Source: Burkholderia cepacia (lineage in GTDB: Bacteria > Pseudomonadota > Gammaproteobacteria > Burkholderiales > Burkholderiaceae). From it: a stretch of 64,000 bases of DNA. The notes under the pieces are model-generated. The model was not told the origin of the DNA and made no database searches. It saw only the letters and a list, made by a program, of their open reading frames with translations. Positions 17,713 through 27,910 of the stretch are shown piece by piece; the stretch's first letter is position 1; the number at the start of each line of letters is the position of its first letter. The DNA is taken from NCBI RefSeq assembly GCF_029962485.1, contig NZ_CP073637.1:1054001-1118000 (forward strand), read 5' to 3'. A program made the translations under genes and the position numbers.

Positions 17713-18819
17713 TTGATTCGAATCGAATGCGACGCGTATCTGACCGTACGCGACACGGAGGGCCGGTCGGCCAGCCTGTCGGACGTTGCGCCGTTACTGG
17801 AACTCGTGGCCGACACGGGCAGCATTGCGCAGGCGGCGCAAGCCAAAGGACTGTCGTACCGGCACGCTTGGGGCATGCTCCGCGCGCTGGAGGCATGCAT
17901 CGGCGGTGAGCTGATCGAAACGGCACGCGGCAAGGGATCGACGTTGTCGGCGCTCGGGCAGGCGGTCGTCGATGCGCAGCGCCTCGCGCGCAGCCGGCTC
18001 GACGGGAATTTGCGCACGCTGGCGGCCGAAGTGGCGAGCGACCTGAACCGGCGGCTCGCGCAGCGCGACGGCGCCGTGCGCATCCACGCGTCGCACGGCT
18101 ACGCGGTCGCGACGCTCGTCTCCGCGCTCGTCGATGTGCAGGCCGCCGTCGACATCAAGTATCGCGAGAGCGTCGAAGCCGTACAGGCACTCGCGCGCGG
18201 CGAATGCGACCTGGCCGGCTTTCACCTGCCGCGCGGAGCGTTTCGCGCGCAGTGCGCGCAGATCTACCGGCCGTGGCTCGACGACACGCGCCATGTGCTG
18301 ATCCACCTGACGCGCCGCCAGCAGGGGCTGTTCGTGCCACGCGGCAACCCGAAGCAGGTCCGTGGGCTCGCGGATCTCGCGCGCAACGACATCCGCTTCG
18401 TCAACCGGCAGCCGGGGTCGGGCACGCGCATGCTGCTGGACCTCGCGCTGCGCGCGATCGGCATCGATCCGGAGCGCATCGACGGCTATGCATCGGCCGA
18501 GCTCACGCATTCGGCGATCGCGGCGTTCGTCGCGAGCGGGATGGCCGATCTCGGCTTCGGCGTCGAGCCGGCCGCCCATCATTTCGGGCTCGATTTCATC
18601 CCGGTCGTCGACGAGGACTATTACTTCGCATGTGAACGCGCGCGGCTCGACGCACGTCCGCTCGCCGGCGTGCTGGCGCTGCTGCGCGACGCACGTTTCG
18701 TCGAGCGCGTCGCGCATCTGGACGGCTACGATCCGGCCGCGTGCGGCACGCTGACGAGCGTTGCGAGCGGGCTGGCCGGCGGCGACGGCACGCACGCGCA
18801 GGACGGCAACTCCCGGTAA
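17713..18819 (+). CDS. ModE/LysR-like regulator of formate dehydrogenase (FdsR-like)
   Basis: 368 residues. The N-terminal winged helix of ModE type contains LLELVADTGSIAQAAQ and LSYRHAWGMLRALE (about residues 28-60). The C-terminal half is a periplasmic-binding-protein-like ligand domain with RGNPKQVRGLADLARNDI and FVNRQPGSGTRMLLD, as in molybdate or substrate sensing regulators. It is divergent from fdsGBAD, so control of that operon is the simplest reading; Cupriavidus has a regulator called FdsR in this position. The start is TTG at 17713, supported by GGAG at 17702-17705. No ATG fits the frame. Confidence 0.8.
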   Translation: MIRIECDAYLTVRDTEGRSASLSDVAPLLELVADTGSIAQAAQAKGLSYRHAWGMLRALEACIGGELIETARGKGSTLSALGQAVVDAQRLARSRLDGNLRTLAAEVASDLNRRLAQRDGAVRIHASHGYAVATLVSALVDVQAAVDIKYRESVEAVQALARGECDLAGFHLPRGAFRAQCAQIYRPWLDDTRHVLIHLTRRQQGLFVPRGNPKQVRGLADLARNDIRFVNRQPGSGTRMLLDLALRAIGIDPERIDGYASAELTHSAIAAFVASGMADLGFGVEPAAHHFGLDFIPVVDEDYYFACERARLDARPLAGVLALLRDARFVERVAHLDGYDPAACGTLTSVASGLAGGDGTHAQDGNSR

Positions 18820-18920
18820 CGGGGACGCGATCGAGCCGCGCTGCAGCAGCGGGGGATTTGCGCTACGCTTGCCGCTTGATCAACGTTCCAACAAGCACGC
18901 CGTTCAGGCGTCATTCCGCC

Positions 18921-19190
18921 ATGAAATTTTCCGTTTCCCTCGCCGCGGCAGCGTTGACCGCGGGGCTGCTGGTCGTCGCTTCGCCGTTTGCGTTCGCGCA
19001 GAATTCCCCGGGTGTGCCGGGCGGCATCCTGAGTGAGCAGTTTCGTTTGAACGAACATCCGCAGATGCCTTTCGCGGCGTCGGCGCCGTCGCAGAAATAC
19101 CAGGGCAGCAAGAAGTCGGCGTTGCGCCGCAAGGGCGACCTTGGCGATCCGAACGGCTGCAACCTGAAGTGCCCGATGGATACCCAGTAA
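18921..19190 (+). CDS. Small exported protein of unknown function
   Basis: 89 residues starting MKFSVSLAAAALTAGLLVVA, a clear signal peptide with likely cleavage after AFA (before QNSPG). The mature part is about 62 residues, with a proline-rich start, then KYQGSKKSALRRKGDLGD and a two-cysteine end NGCNLKCPMDTQ that could form a disulfide. Not recognised beyond being periplasmic or secreted. The frame opens further upstream, but the signal peptide fixes the ATG at 18921. Confidence 0.7.
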   Translation: MKFSVSLAAAALTAGLLVVASPFAFAQNSPGVPGGILSEQFRLNEHPQMPFAASAPSQKYQGSKKSALRRKGDLGDPNGCNLKCPMDTQ

Positions 19191-19300
19191 TGCGCTGACC
19201 GGCGCGTTTGCGCTCCGGGTGAGGCGCCGTGCTTTCGCGCAACGGCCAAGCCACCTGACCGACAGGCGTACGAGCGCCGTCCCCGGATCTGATCATGTTC

Positions 19301-19342
19301 GAGCCCCGCGAAGCGTTGCCGCTTCGCGGGGCTCGTGCTTTT
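19301..19342 (+). terminator. Strong intrinsic terminator
   Basis: 14-bp perfect stem gagccccgcgaagc / gcttcgcggggctc with a 6-base loop, followed by gtgctttt. It lies 111 bp after the small exported protein gene. Confidence 0.8.
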
Positions 19343-19414
19343 CGGCGAGGCTGCATGCAATGGGTTGCCGGACGAAACCGCCGTTTGCACGCGTTGCCGT
19401 CATGGCAATCTATC

Positions 19415-19428
19415 TAGGGTTAACCCTA
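19415..19428. promoter_or_regulatory. Perfect 14-bp palindrome upstream of the DUF4148-like gene
   Basis: tagggttaacccta is fully self-complementary and sits 125 bp before the start codon in an AT-rich stretch. It resembles an operator. The following leader also contains a stem gtgttc/gaacac (near 19516-19532). Confidence 0.4.
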
Positions 19429-19553
19429 AATCCAGGAAGGATGTCTTCCAGAAACCTGCCTTATTCTTAAGCATCCGCCTACATAAACTTCGGTTTGTCA
19501 GCGATGAACAAGGTGTTCACCGCGAACACAGACAAATCTGGAGGTAGGTCATC

Positions 19554-19904
19554 ATGAAGTCGCTCGTTCAAGCTGTTGTCGTTGCCGCCGCTCTCGTTGC
19601 CCCGGTCGTGTCGTTCGCCCAGTCGGGTTCGACGATCACCCGCGCGCAGGTCCGTGCCGAACTGGTCCAGCTCCAGCAGGCCGGTTACAACTCCGCCCGC
19701 GGCGAAGATCCGCACTATCCGGAAGCGATCCAGGCCGCCACGGCCCGTGTTGCAGAGCAGCAGCGTGCGCTGGCGCAAGCGCAAGGCGCCGACGCCAGCG
19801 GCTACGGTGCGCAGGCTCAGGGCGCCTCGGCGTCGGGTTCGCGCGCGATGGGCGTGCGTCCGGCCAGCGCTGAAGAAATGAAGTCGCTGTATCGCGGCAG
19901 CTAA
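19554..19904 (+). CDS. DUF4148-like small periplasmic protein
   Basis: 116 residues with a signal peptide MKSLVQAVVVAAALVAPVVS ending FAQ, then the family signature TRAQVRAELVQLQQAGYN and HYPEAIQAATARV. The tail is Ala/Gln/Gly-rich and ends EEMKSLYRGS. Burkholderia genomes carry many paralogues of this family; their role is unknown, with envelope stress or surface location often suggested. A GGAGG precedes the ATG. Confidence 0.85.
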   Translation: MKSLVQAVVVAAALVAPVVSFAQSGSTITRAQVRAELVQLQQAGYNSARGEDPHYPEAIQAATARVAEQQRALAQAQGADASGYGAQAQGASASGSRAMGVRPASAEEMKSLYRGS

Positions 19905-20129
19905 GTCGCGCATCGCTCGGCGTGCGTGAGCGCCGGGTGCGACGACGCGTCGTGCCCGACATTGCGGTAGCCGGGCAGGTCGCAGTCAGGCGCGGCCAAT
20001 CGCTGCGCGGGCGCGGCCGACCATCCGTCACCTCCTGCCGCCGGAGCACCGGCGGCATTCCGCCCGGCCGCCCGTCCGTGGCTGGGCGCTTTTTCGGCAG
20101 GAGAGGGATGCATGCGTTTCGCCGGCAAC

Positions 20130-20162
20130 AAAAAACCCCGCAGACTTGCGTCATGCGGGGTT
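20130..20162 (-). terminator. Intrinsic terminator of ssrA
   Basis: On the reverse strand, aaccccgca / tgcggggtt form a 9-bp stem followed by six T. It starts 21 bp beyond the tmRNA 3' end. Confidence 0.85.
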
Positions 20163-20182
20163 CGTGCGACGAGCGCGGAATT

Positions 20183-20552
20183 TGGTGGAGGCGGCGGGAA
20201 TCGAACCCGCGTCCAGAAGCGCTCCACGACTAGTTCTACATGTTTAGTCCAGTCTTTTGATTTAACCGCAGCGACGCGGACGAACACGCTGCACTACGGC
20301 GATTCGCTAGATTTTCGACCCTGGCGTCGCGACGCCGACAGGGCTTAACTGACGTAAATGACCTCTGGCGGTATTGCTACCGGTCTTGCGACACTAGCCC
20401 GTCAGTGAACTAGGCAGAGGACGGCGGCCGTTAGGCTGCCAGTGCGAACGTATCGTCGTTTGCAGTTACGATTTTCCCATTGATTAACGAGGTGACGGGT
20501 CCTCGACATGCCCTAGCCGCTTCACAACCCCTGTCGAAACCAGGTCGCCCCC
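20183..20552 (-). ncRNA. ssrA: Transfer-messenger RNA (tmRNA)
   Basis: 370-nt RNA that rescues stalled ribosomes with SmpB. The 5' end GGGGGCGACCTGGTTTCGAC pairs with the 3' end CGCCTCC-A-CCA to form the acceptor stem, including one G-U pair. The T-arm GGTTCGAATCCC-like segment lies just before the 3' end (20190-20212). The tag frame spans 20463 down to 20431 and encodes ANDDTFALAA followed by stop, giving the usual A(ANDDTFALAA) degradation tag. CCA is encoded. The transcript lies between gph and a DUF4148-like gene and has its own terminator. Confidence 0.97.
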
Positions 20553-20568
20553 GCGGATAAGATCAAAC

Positions 20569-20574
20569 ATTATA
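20569..20574 (-). promoter_or_regulatory. -10 element of ssrA
   Basis: Reverse strand TATAAT, 16 bases before the tmRNA 5' end and overlapping the last codons of gph. No clear -35 hexamer is visible at 17 bp. Confidence 0.5.
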
Positions 20575-21283
20575 GCCCAACATCGCGCAACAGTTCGCGC
20601 AGTTCCTGCGTCGTATCGACGAGATGCTGCGCTTGCCAGTCGGCCGGTGCGACGCCGTCGCCGCAATAGCCGTACGCGGCCGCGACTGTCGCCATGCCGG
20701 CAGCGCTGCCGGCCTGAATGTCGCGCAGGTCGTCGCCGACGTAGACGATGCGCGCGGGCGCGAGCGTCAACTGGTCGGCAGCGTGCAGCAGCGGGGCGGG
20801 GTGCGGCTTCGGGTGCGGCGTTGTGTCGCCCCCGACGACGCAGGCGGCGCGCGGTGCGAGGCCGAGCAGGTCGACGAGCGGCGCCGTGAGCCGCATCGCC
20901 TTGTTCGTGACGATGCCCCAGCGCACGCCGCGCGCATCGAGTTCGTCGAGTACGTCGCCGATGCCGGGGAACAGCGACGTATGCACGCAGAGATCCGTCG
21001 CGTAGTTGGTCAGAAACTCGTCGCGCATTGCTTCGTAGCCGGGCGTGTGCGGATCGATGCCGAACGCGCCGCCGAGCAGGCCGCGCGCGCCGGCCGAAGC
21101 CAGCGGCCGCAGCACGTCGAGCGACGTTTCGGGCAGGCCGCGCTCGCGCTGCATCTTGTTGACGGCCGCCGCGAGATCGGGCGCCGTATCGGCAAGCGTG
21201 CCGTCGAGGTCGAACAGCACGGCATCGCAGTGCAGCAGGCGCGGTTCGTCTGCAGCCCGCGCGGTCGAAAGGGGAGTCGTCAT
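20570..21283 (-). CDS. gph: Phosphoglycolate phosphatase, HAD family
   Basis: 237-residue HAD hydrolase that dephosphorylates 2-phosphoglycolate, for example from DNA repair. Motif I is DLDGT with Asp25 and Asp27; motif II lies in GIVTNK; motif III and IV are in PHPKPHPAPLL and VYVGDDLRDI. The cap domain follows motif I (DTAPDLAAAVNKM). The gene starts 13 bp after ubiG stops. The ubiG-gph order is common in betaproteobacteria. A HAD phosphatase for N-acetylmuramate 6-phosphate is the main alternative. Confidence 0.88.
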   Translation of the reverse strand: MTTPLSTARAADEPRLLHCDAVLFDLDGTLADTAPDLAAAVNKMQRERGLPETSLDVLRPLASAGARGLLGGAFGIDPHTPGYEAMRDEFLTNYATDLCVHTSLFPGIGDVLDELDARGVRWGIVTNKAMRLTAPLVDLLGLAPRAACVVGGDTTPHPKPHPAPLLHAADQLTLAPARIVYVGDDLRDIQAGSAAGMATVAAAYGYCGDGVAPADWQAQHLVDTTQELRELLRDVGL

Positions 21284-21296
21284 GCCGGTCGGAAGG

Positions 21297-21995
21297 TCAC
21301 GCGGCGCGGCGGCACGCGATGAGGTAGTTGATGTCGGTGTCGTTCGACAGCGCGAAGCGCTTGCCGATCGGGTGGTACGTGATGCCCTTGATCTCCACGA
21401 TGTGCAGATCCGTCGCGCGCACGAAGCCGGCCAGTTCCGACGGGCGGATGAAGCGCGCGTAGTCGTGCGTGCCCTTCGGCAGCATCTGCGCGATGTACTC
21501 CGCGCCGATCACCGCGAACAGGTAGGACTTCAGGTTGCGGTTCAGCGTCGAGAAGAACACCCAGCCGCCCGGTTTCACGAGCGTCGCGCATGCGGCGACG
21601 ACATCACCGGGCGACGGCACGTGCTCGAGCATCTCCATGCACGTGACGACGTCATAGGTGCCCGGTTCGCGCGCGGCGATCGCTTCGGCGGCGATGGCCT
21701 CGTAGTCGACCGTGATGCCGCTTTCGAGGCTGTGCAGGTCGGCGACGCCAAGTGCTTCGGTCGACAGGTCGATGCCCTTCACGTGGGCGCCTAGCCCGGC
21801 CATCGATTCGGACAGGATGCCGCCGCCGCAACCGATGTCGAGTGCGCGCTTGCCGGCCAGGTGCGCGTGTGCATCGATCCAGCCGAGCCGGACCGGGTTC
21901 AGGTCGTGCAGCGGCTTGAATTCGGCATTCGGATCCCACCACAGGTGGGCGAGGTCGCTGAATTTCTGGAGTTCGTGCGGATCGGCGTTGGTCAT
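21297..21995 (-). CDS. ubiG: Ubiquinone biosynthesis O-methyltransferase UbiG
   Basis: 232-residue SAM-dependent methyltransferase that carries out both O-methylations in ubiquinone synthesis. The N-terminus has the UbiG signature [19 protein letters not shown], followed by [12 protein letters not shown] motif I is ALDIGCGGG (51-59); [11 protein letters not shown] and the hallmark [20 protein letters not shown] follow. Downstream gph is probably cotranscribed. Confidence 0.94.
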   Translation of the reverse strand: MTNADPHELQKFSDLAHLWWDPNAEFKPLHDLNPVRLGWIDAHAHLAGKRALDIGCGGGILSESMAGLGAHVKGIDLSTEALGVADLHSLESGITVDYEAIAAEAIAAREPGTYDVVTCMEMLEHVPSPGDVVAACATLVKPGGWVFFSTLNRNLKSYLFAVIGAEYIAQMLPKGTHDYARFIRPSELAGFVRATDLHIVEIKGITYHPIGKRFALSNDTDINYLIACRRAA

Positions 21996-22102
21996 GTCGG
22001 CAAACGGGCTACGGAAGGAGGGCGGTGCTGCGGTTCGTCAGACCCGAGTATATAAGAAGCGGACGAGCGGCGAAGCGGCGAGCGCCCGGACGGGCATCAA
22101 AG

Positions 22103-22128
22103 AAAAAGCCCCGCCGGAGCGGGGCTTT
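22103..22128 (-). terminator. Intrinsic terminator after the OmpA-family gene
   Basis: 10-bp stem aaagccccgc / gcggggcttt with loop cgga; on the reverse strand the stem is followed by a T-rich run (TTTTTCTTT). Confidence 0.85.
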
Positions 22129-22149
22129 GAAGCAGTCGAAAACCGCGGC

Positions 22150-22818
22150 TTAGTTTGCCGGAACGGTCGTCTTCTGGACTTCTTGCGTACCAACCACTTC
22201 GACTTCCACGCGGCGGTCCGGTGCGAGGCAGGCGATGAGTTGCTTGCGGTTCTTCTGGTTGCAGCCAGTCGTAACCGGGTTGCGCTTGCCCTTGCCTTCC
22301 GTGTAGATCTTGTTGGCCGGCACACCCTTGCTGACCAGGTACGACTTCACGGCTTGCGCACGGCGCAGCGACAGACGGTCGTTGTACTTGTCCGAACCGA
22401 TGCGGTCCGTGTAGCCCGTTGCAACGACGACTTCCGTGTTCATGCCTTCGATCTTCGAAGCCAGTTCGTCCAGCTTCTGCTTGCCCAGCGGCTTGAGCGT
22501 TGCCTTGTCGAAGTCGAACAGCGCGTCAGCTTGATACGTGATCTTCTGGCTCGTGATGGCCGGAGCGACCGGAGCGACCGGCGGCTGCGGTGCCTGGGCG
22601 ACCAGTGCGCCATCGCACTTCGCGTTGGCGGTGGCCGGCGTCCAGAATGCATCGCGCCAGCAGAGCTCGTTCGTGCCGTTCATCCACACCCATTCGCCCG
22701 TGCCGTTCACCCAGTTGTCATTGACGGCTTGACGCGACGCCGGCACCGACTGTGCCGAAGCGGATGCAGCCATAACTGCGGTAGCTGCAATGAACGCGAG
22801 CTTTGAAAGTTTATTCAT
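22150..22818 (-). CDS. OmpA-family outer-membrane/peptidoglycan-binding protein
   Basis: 222 residues. Signal peptide MNKLSKLAFIAATAVMAASA with cleavage after SAQ or ASA. A short tryptophan-rich region (NWVNGTGEWVWMNG) and a Pro/Ala linker (APQPPVAPVAP) precede the OmpA C-terminal domain (about 95-210), with ALFDFDKATLKPLGKQKLDE and TGYTDRIGSDKYNDRLSLRR, the latter carrying the Asp/Arg that bind diaminopimelate. Two further cysteines (GCNQ, IACLAPDRRVE) are typical of Burkholderia OmpA. There is no full beta-barrel, so it is anchored by the short N-terminal region. AGAGGAGA precedes the ATG. Confidence 0.9.
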   Translation of the reverse strand: MNKLSKLAFIAATAVMAASASAQSVPASRQAVNDNWVNGTGEWVWMNGTNELCWRDAFWTPATANAKCDGALVAQAPQPPVAPVAPAITSQKITYQADALFDFDKATLKPLGKQKLDELASKIEGMNTEVVVATGYTDRIGSDKYNDRLSLRRAQAVKSYLVSKGVPANKIYTEGKGKRNPVTTGCNQKNRKQLIACLAPDRRVEVEVVGTQEVQKTTVPAN

Positions 22819-23352
22819 ATTTCTCCTCTCGAAATTGAGATTACCGCAGGTTTACTGCGAGCCTGTTGACGGTGACAAGTCATACATTGCTCGAAGTATA
22901 ACATTGGTGCGGTACAAAAAACGCGGCACCGCTCTGTGTAGACTTTAGACTTCGAGCAGCGTCTAACCCTCAGTGCGTTGGCATTTTGCCATATCGTTCC
23001 CTTCCTACGAAAAAAAATCCTCCCCACCCTAAGATCGCTTCAACTTTGTGGTGCATGCGCAACACCGGCCTGCCGCAACTTTTAGAGATTGTCAAGAGTG
23101 TGTCGGCGAAATTGCGCGAATGTGTGCAGTTTTTTACTCGTGCGCGTGAAACAGGCGTGACGGGATTGCCTGCGACGTCGAGTCGCGTGCGATTTCGGTC
23201 GAATCGCCGGCGCCGCGATTTTTGCTATTTATATATAGAGGGGGTGGCGAATTGGCGGCTGATGGGCGCATGTTAGAATCTCGCGTTGCGTTGCGCATGC
23301 AGCGCCCACGCGAAAGGCGTTCGCCGTCTTCGCTCCGAAACGATACGGATAC
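22819..23352. promoter_or_regulatory. 534-bp divergent regulatory region ompA-like / gyrA
   Basis: AT-richer than its surroundings, with no convincing gene; a 96-codon frame at 22986-23276 has no protein-like composition. The gyrA promoter lies at 23252-23279. On the ompA side, 10-bp arms tgctcgaagt (22888-22897) and acttcgagca (22949-22958) form a distant inverted repeat, with inner arms gcggt/accgc around a run of A. A reverse-strand TATACT (22895-22900) overlaps the first arm and could be the ompA -10 element. Confidence 0.45.
23252..23279 (+). promoter_or_regulatory. Sigma-70 promoter of gyrA
   Basis: -35 TTGGCG at 23252-23257, 16-bp spacer, -10 TAGAAT at 23274-23279, about 74 bp before the gyrA start. 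Confidence 0.6.
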
Positions 23353-25956
<2,604 letters not shown>

Positions 25957-26039
25957 AGAACGGATGAGACTCTAGCCGCCGCGGGCGAAAAGCGCCGCGG
26001 CCGGCGAGCAACCATTCATATTTCCAAAAGGGAGTGATG

Positions 26040-26639
26040 ATGCAAAAGCAATTCAAGCAACTGGTCCTGCTGGCTGCACTGGTGCCGACGTTCGCGATGG
26101 CGCAAGCGCTGTCGAATTCCGCACCGGCGCCTGCCGCGGCAGCTGCGCCGATCGACGCCGACAAGAAGGCGGCGATCAAGGATCTGCTCGACGCGATCGA
26201 CGCGCCGAAGCTCGTGTCGGCAATCGGCAACAGCGCCGAAATGCAGGCCAAGCAACTCGTGCCGGCGATCCTGTCGGACGCGCTGTCGGAAAACAAGACG
26301 CTGAACGACAAGCAGAAGCAGGCTGCCGTTCCGACGCTGCAGAAGAACGCCGTGCCGAAGCTGGTTGACGGCGCAGGCAAGGTGTTCGGTACGCAACAGT
26401 TCCAGAACGACGCAATGTCGGCTCAGTACGACGCCTACGCGAAGTACTACAGCACGTCGGAGATCAAGGATCTGACGACGTTCTACAAGAGCCCGACGGG
26501 CCGCAAGTTCATCCAGGTTCAGGACCAGGTCGGTCGCGACGTGGTCAACGGCCTGATGCAGAAGTACATGCCGCAAGCGATCCAGGCAACGCGTACGCAG
26601 GCTGACAAGGAAGTCGCAGCAGTCAAGCCGGGCAAGTAA
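26040..26639 (+). CDS. DUF2059-like exported protein
   Basis: 199 residues. Signal peptide QFKQLVLLAALVPTFAMAQ, then an Ala/Pro linker and a helical DUF2059 domain with AAIKDLLDAIDAP and a C-terminal half (SEIKDLTTFYKSPTGRKF) that is the family signature. Function is unknown; the family is periplasmic. AAAGGGAG at 26027-26034 gives best spacing to the second ATG at 26040; GTG 26034 and ATG 26037 are in frame just before. It follows gyrA by 83 bp and has its own terminator. Confidence 0.85.
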   Translation: MQKQFKQLVLLAALVPTFAMAQALSNSAPAPAAAAAPIDADKKAAIKDLLDAIDAPKLVSAIGNSAEMQAKQLVPAILSDALSENKTLNDKQKQAAVPTLQKNAVPKLVDGAGKVFGTQQFQNDAMSAQYDAYAKYYSTSEIKDLTTFYKSPTGRKFIQVQDQVGRDVVNGLMQKYMPQAIQATRTQADKEVAAVKPGK

Positions 26640-26675
26640 AGCCGTTCGGGCACGCCACCGGCCGTTCGGCCGGGT

Positions 26676-26705
26676 TTGGCGGGAGCCTGACGACAGTGCG
26701 ATAAT
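26676..26705 (+). promoter_or_regulatory. Sigma-70 promoter of serC
   Basis: -35 TTGGCG at 26676-26681, 18-bp spacer, -10 GATAAT at 26700-26705, 90 bp before the serC ATG. The -10 overlaps the start of the upstream gene's terminator hairpin. Confidence 0.5.
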
Positions 26706-26743
26706 GGCCGTTTGCGCGCGAGCGCAAGCGGCCATTTCATTTC
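26703..26743 (+). terminator. Hairpin terminator between the DUF2059-like gene and serC
   Basis: Outer stem aatggccg (26703-26710) / cggccatt (26729-26736), inner stem ttgcgc / gcgcaa with loop gcga, followed by tcatttct. A second, weaker ccggcc/ggccgg hairpin lies at 26658-26673. Confidence 0.55.
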
Positions 26744-26794
26744 TGGCGCGTTCTGCCGGCGGCGAGCCGGTCGCGTCCCTCCGAGGTTTTCACG

Positions 26795-27877
26795 ATGCGC
26801 GTCTTTAATTTCTCCGCCGGCCCTGCGGCGATGCCCGAGGAAGTGCTGCGGCAAGCCGCCGACGAAATGCTCGACTGGCACGGCAGCGGCATGAGCGTGA
26901 TGGAGATGAGCCATCGCGGCAAGGAGTTCATGTCGATCCACGAGGCCGCGCTGACCGACCTGCGCGATCTGCTCGGTGTGCCGGCCAGCCACCGGATCCT
27001 GTTCCTGCAGGGCGGCGGCATCGCCGAAAACGCGATCGTGCCGATGAACCTGCTCGGCTCGCGCAAGACGGCCGACTTCGTCGTGACGGGCTCGTGGTCG
27101 CAGAAATCGTTCAGCGAAGCGAAGAAATACGGCACGCCGCATCTCGCCGCAACCGGCAAGACCGAAGACGGCTTCACGCGTGCGCCGGCCCGCGCCGAAT
27201 GGCAGCTGTCGGACGATCCGGCCTACGTGCATCTGTGCACCAACGAGACGATCGACGGCGTCGAGACGTTCGAGATTCCGGATCTCGGCGACGTGCCGCT
27301 GGTCGCGGATGTCTCGTCGCACATCCTGTCGCGCCCGATGGACGTCGCGAAGTACGGCGTGCTGTTCGGCGGCGCGCAGAAGAACATCGGGATGGCCGGC
27401 GTGACGGTCGTGATCGTGCGCGAGGATCTGCTCGATCGCGCGCTGTCGATCTGCCCGTCCGCATTCGAATGGAAGACGATTGCCGCGAACAACTCGCTGT
27501 ACAACACGCCGCCCACCTACGCGATCTACATCGCGGGCCTCGTGTTCCAGTGGCTGAAGCGGCAGGGTGGCCTCGAAGCGATCGAGGCCCGCAATACTGA
27601 AAAAGCGAAGCTGCTCTACGACACGATCGATGCGAGCAGCTTCTATCTGAACAAGGTCGAGCCTTCGGCGCGTTCACGGATGAACGTGCCGTTTTTCCTG
27701 GCCGATGAAACGCGCAATGAAGACTTCCTTGCCGGCGCAAAGGCGCGCGGGCTGCTGCAGCTGAAGGGCCACAAGTCCGTCGGCGGCATGCGGGCGTCGA
27801 TCTACAACGCGGTGCCGCTCGAGGGCGTGAAAGCGCTCGTCGAGTACATGAAGGACTTCGAGCAGCGCGGCGCCTGA
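26795..27877 (+). CDS. serC: Phosphoserine aminotransferase
   Basis: 360-residue PLP enzyme that converts 3-phosphohydroxypyruvate plus glutamate to phosphoserine, and acts in pyridoxine synthesis. It starts [18 protein letters not shown] and shows MSHRGKEF (39-46), the phosphate region LLFLQGG-like ILFLQGGG, and the PLP lysine Lys196 in FGGAQKNIG. It ends near [16 protein letters not shown]. First gene of a run serC-pheA-tyrA-aroA-cmk-rpsA with short spacers. Confidence 0.97.
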   Translation: MRVFNFSAGPAAMPEEVLRQAADEMLDWHGSGMSVMEMSHRGKEFMSIHEAALTDLRDLLGVPASHRILFLQGGGIAENAIVPMNLLGSRKTADFVVTGSWSQKSFSEAKKYGTPHLAATGKTEDGFTRAPARAEWQLSDDPAYVHLCTNETIDGVETFEIPDLGDVPLVADVSSHILSRPMDVAKYGVLFGGAQKNIGMAGVTVVIVREDLLDRALSICPSAFEWKTIAANNSLYNTPPTYAIYIAGLVFQWLKRQGGLEAIEARNTEKAKLLYDTIDASSFYLNKVEPSARSRMNVPFFLADETRNEDFLAGAKARGLLQLKGHKSVGGMRASIYNAVPLEGVKALVEYMKDFEQRGA

Positions 27878-27910
27878 CGGCGGCGCTGTTCAAACAGCAC
27901 GGCAAAACGC

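Noticed and set aside
19905..20130. Gap between the DUF4148-like gene and the ssrA terminator
   Set aside because: Checked for a small gene or RNA; only short GC-rich dyads, nothing with a start and ribosome site.
22986..23276. 96-codon frame in the gyrA upstream region
   Set aside because: Overlaps the gyrA promoter, no Shine-Dalgarno, no protein-like pattern.
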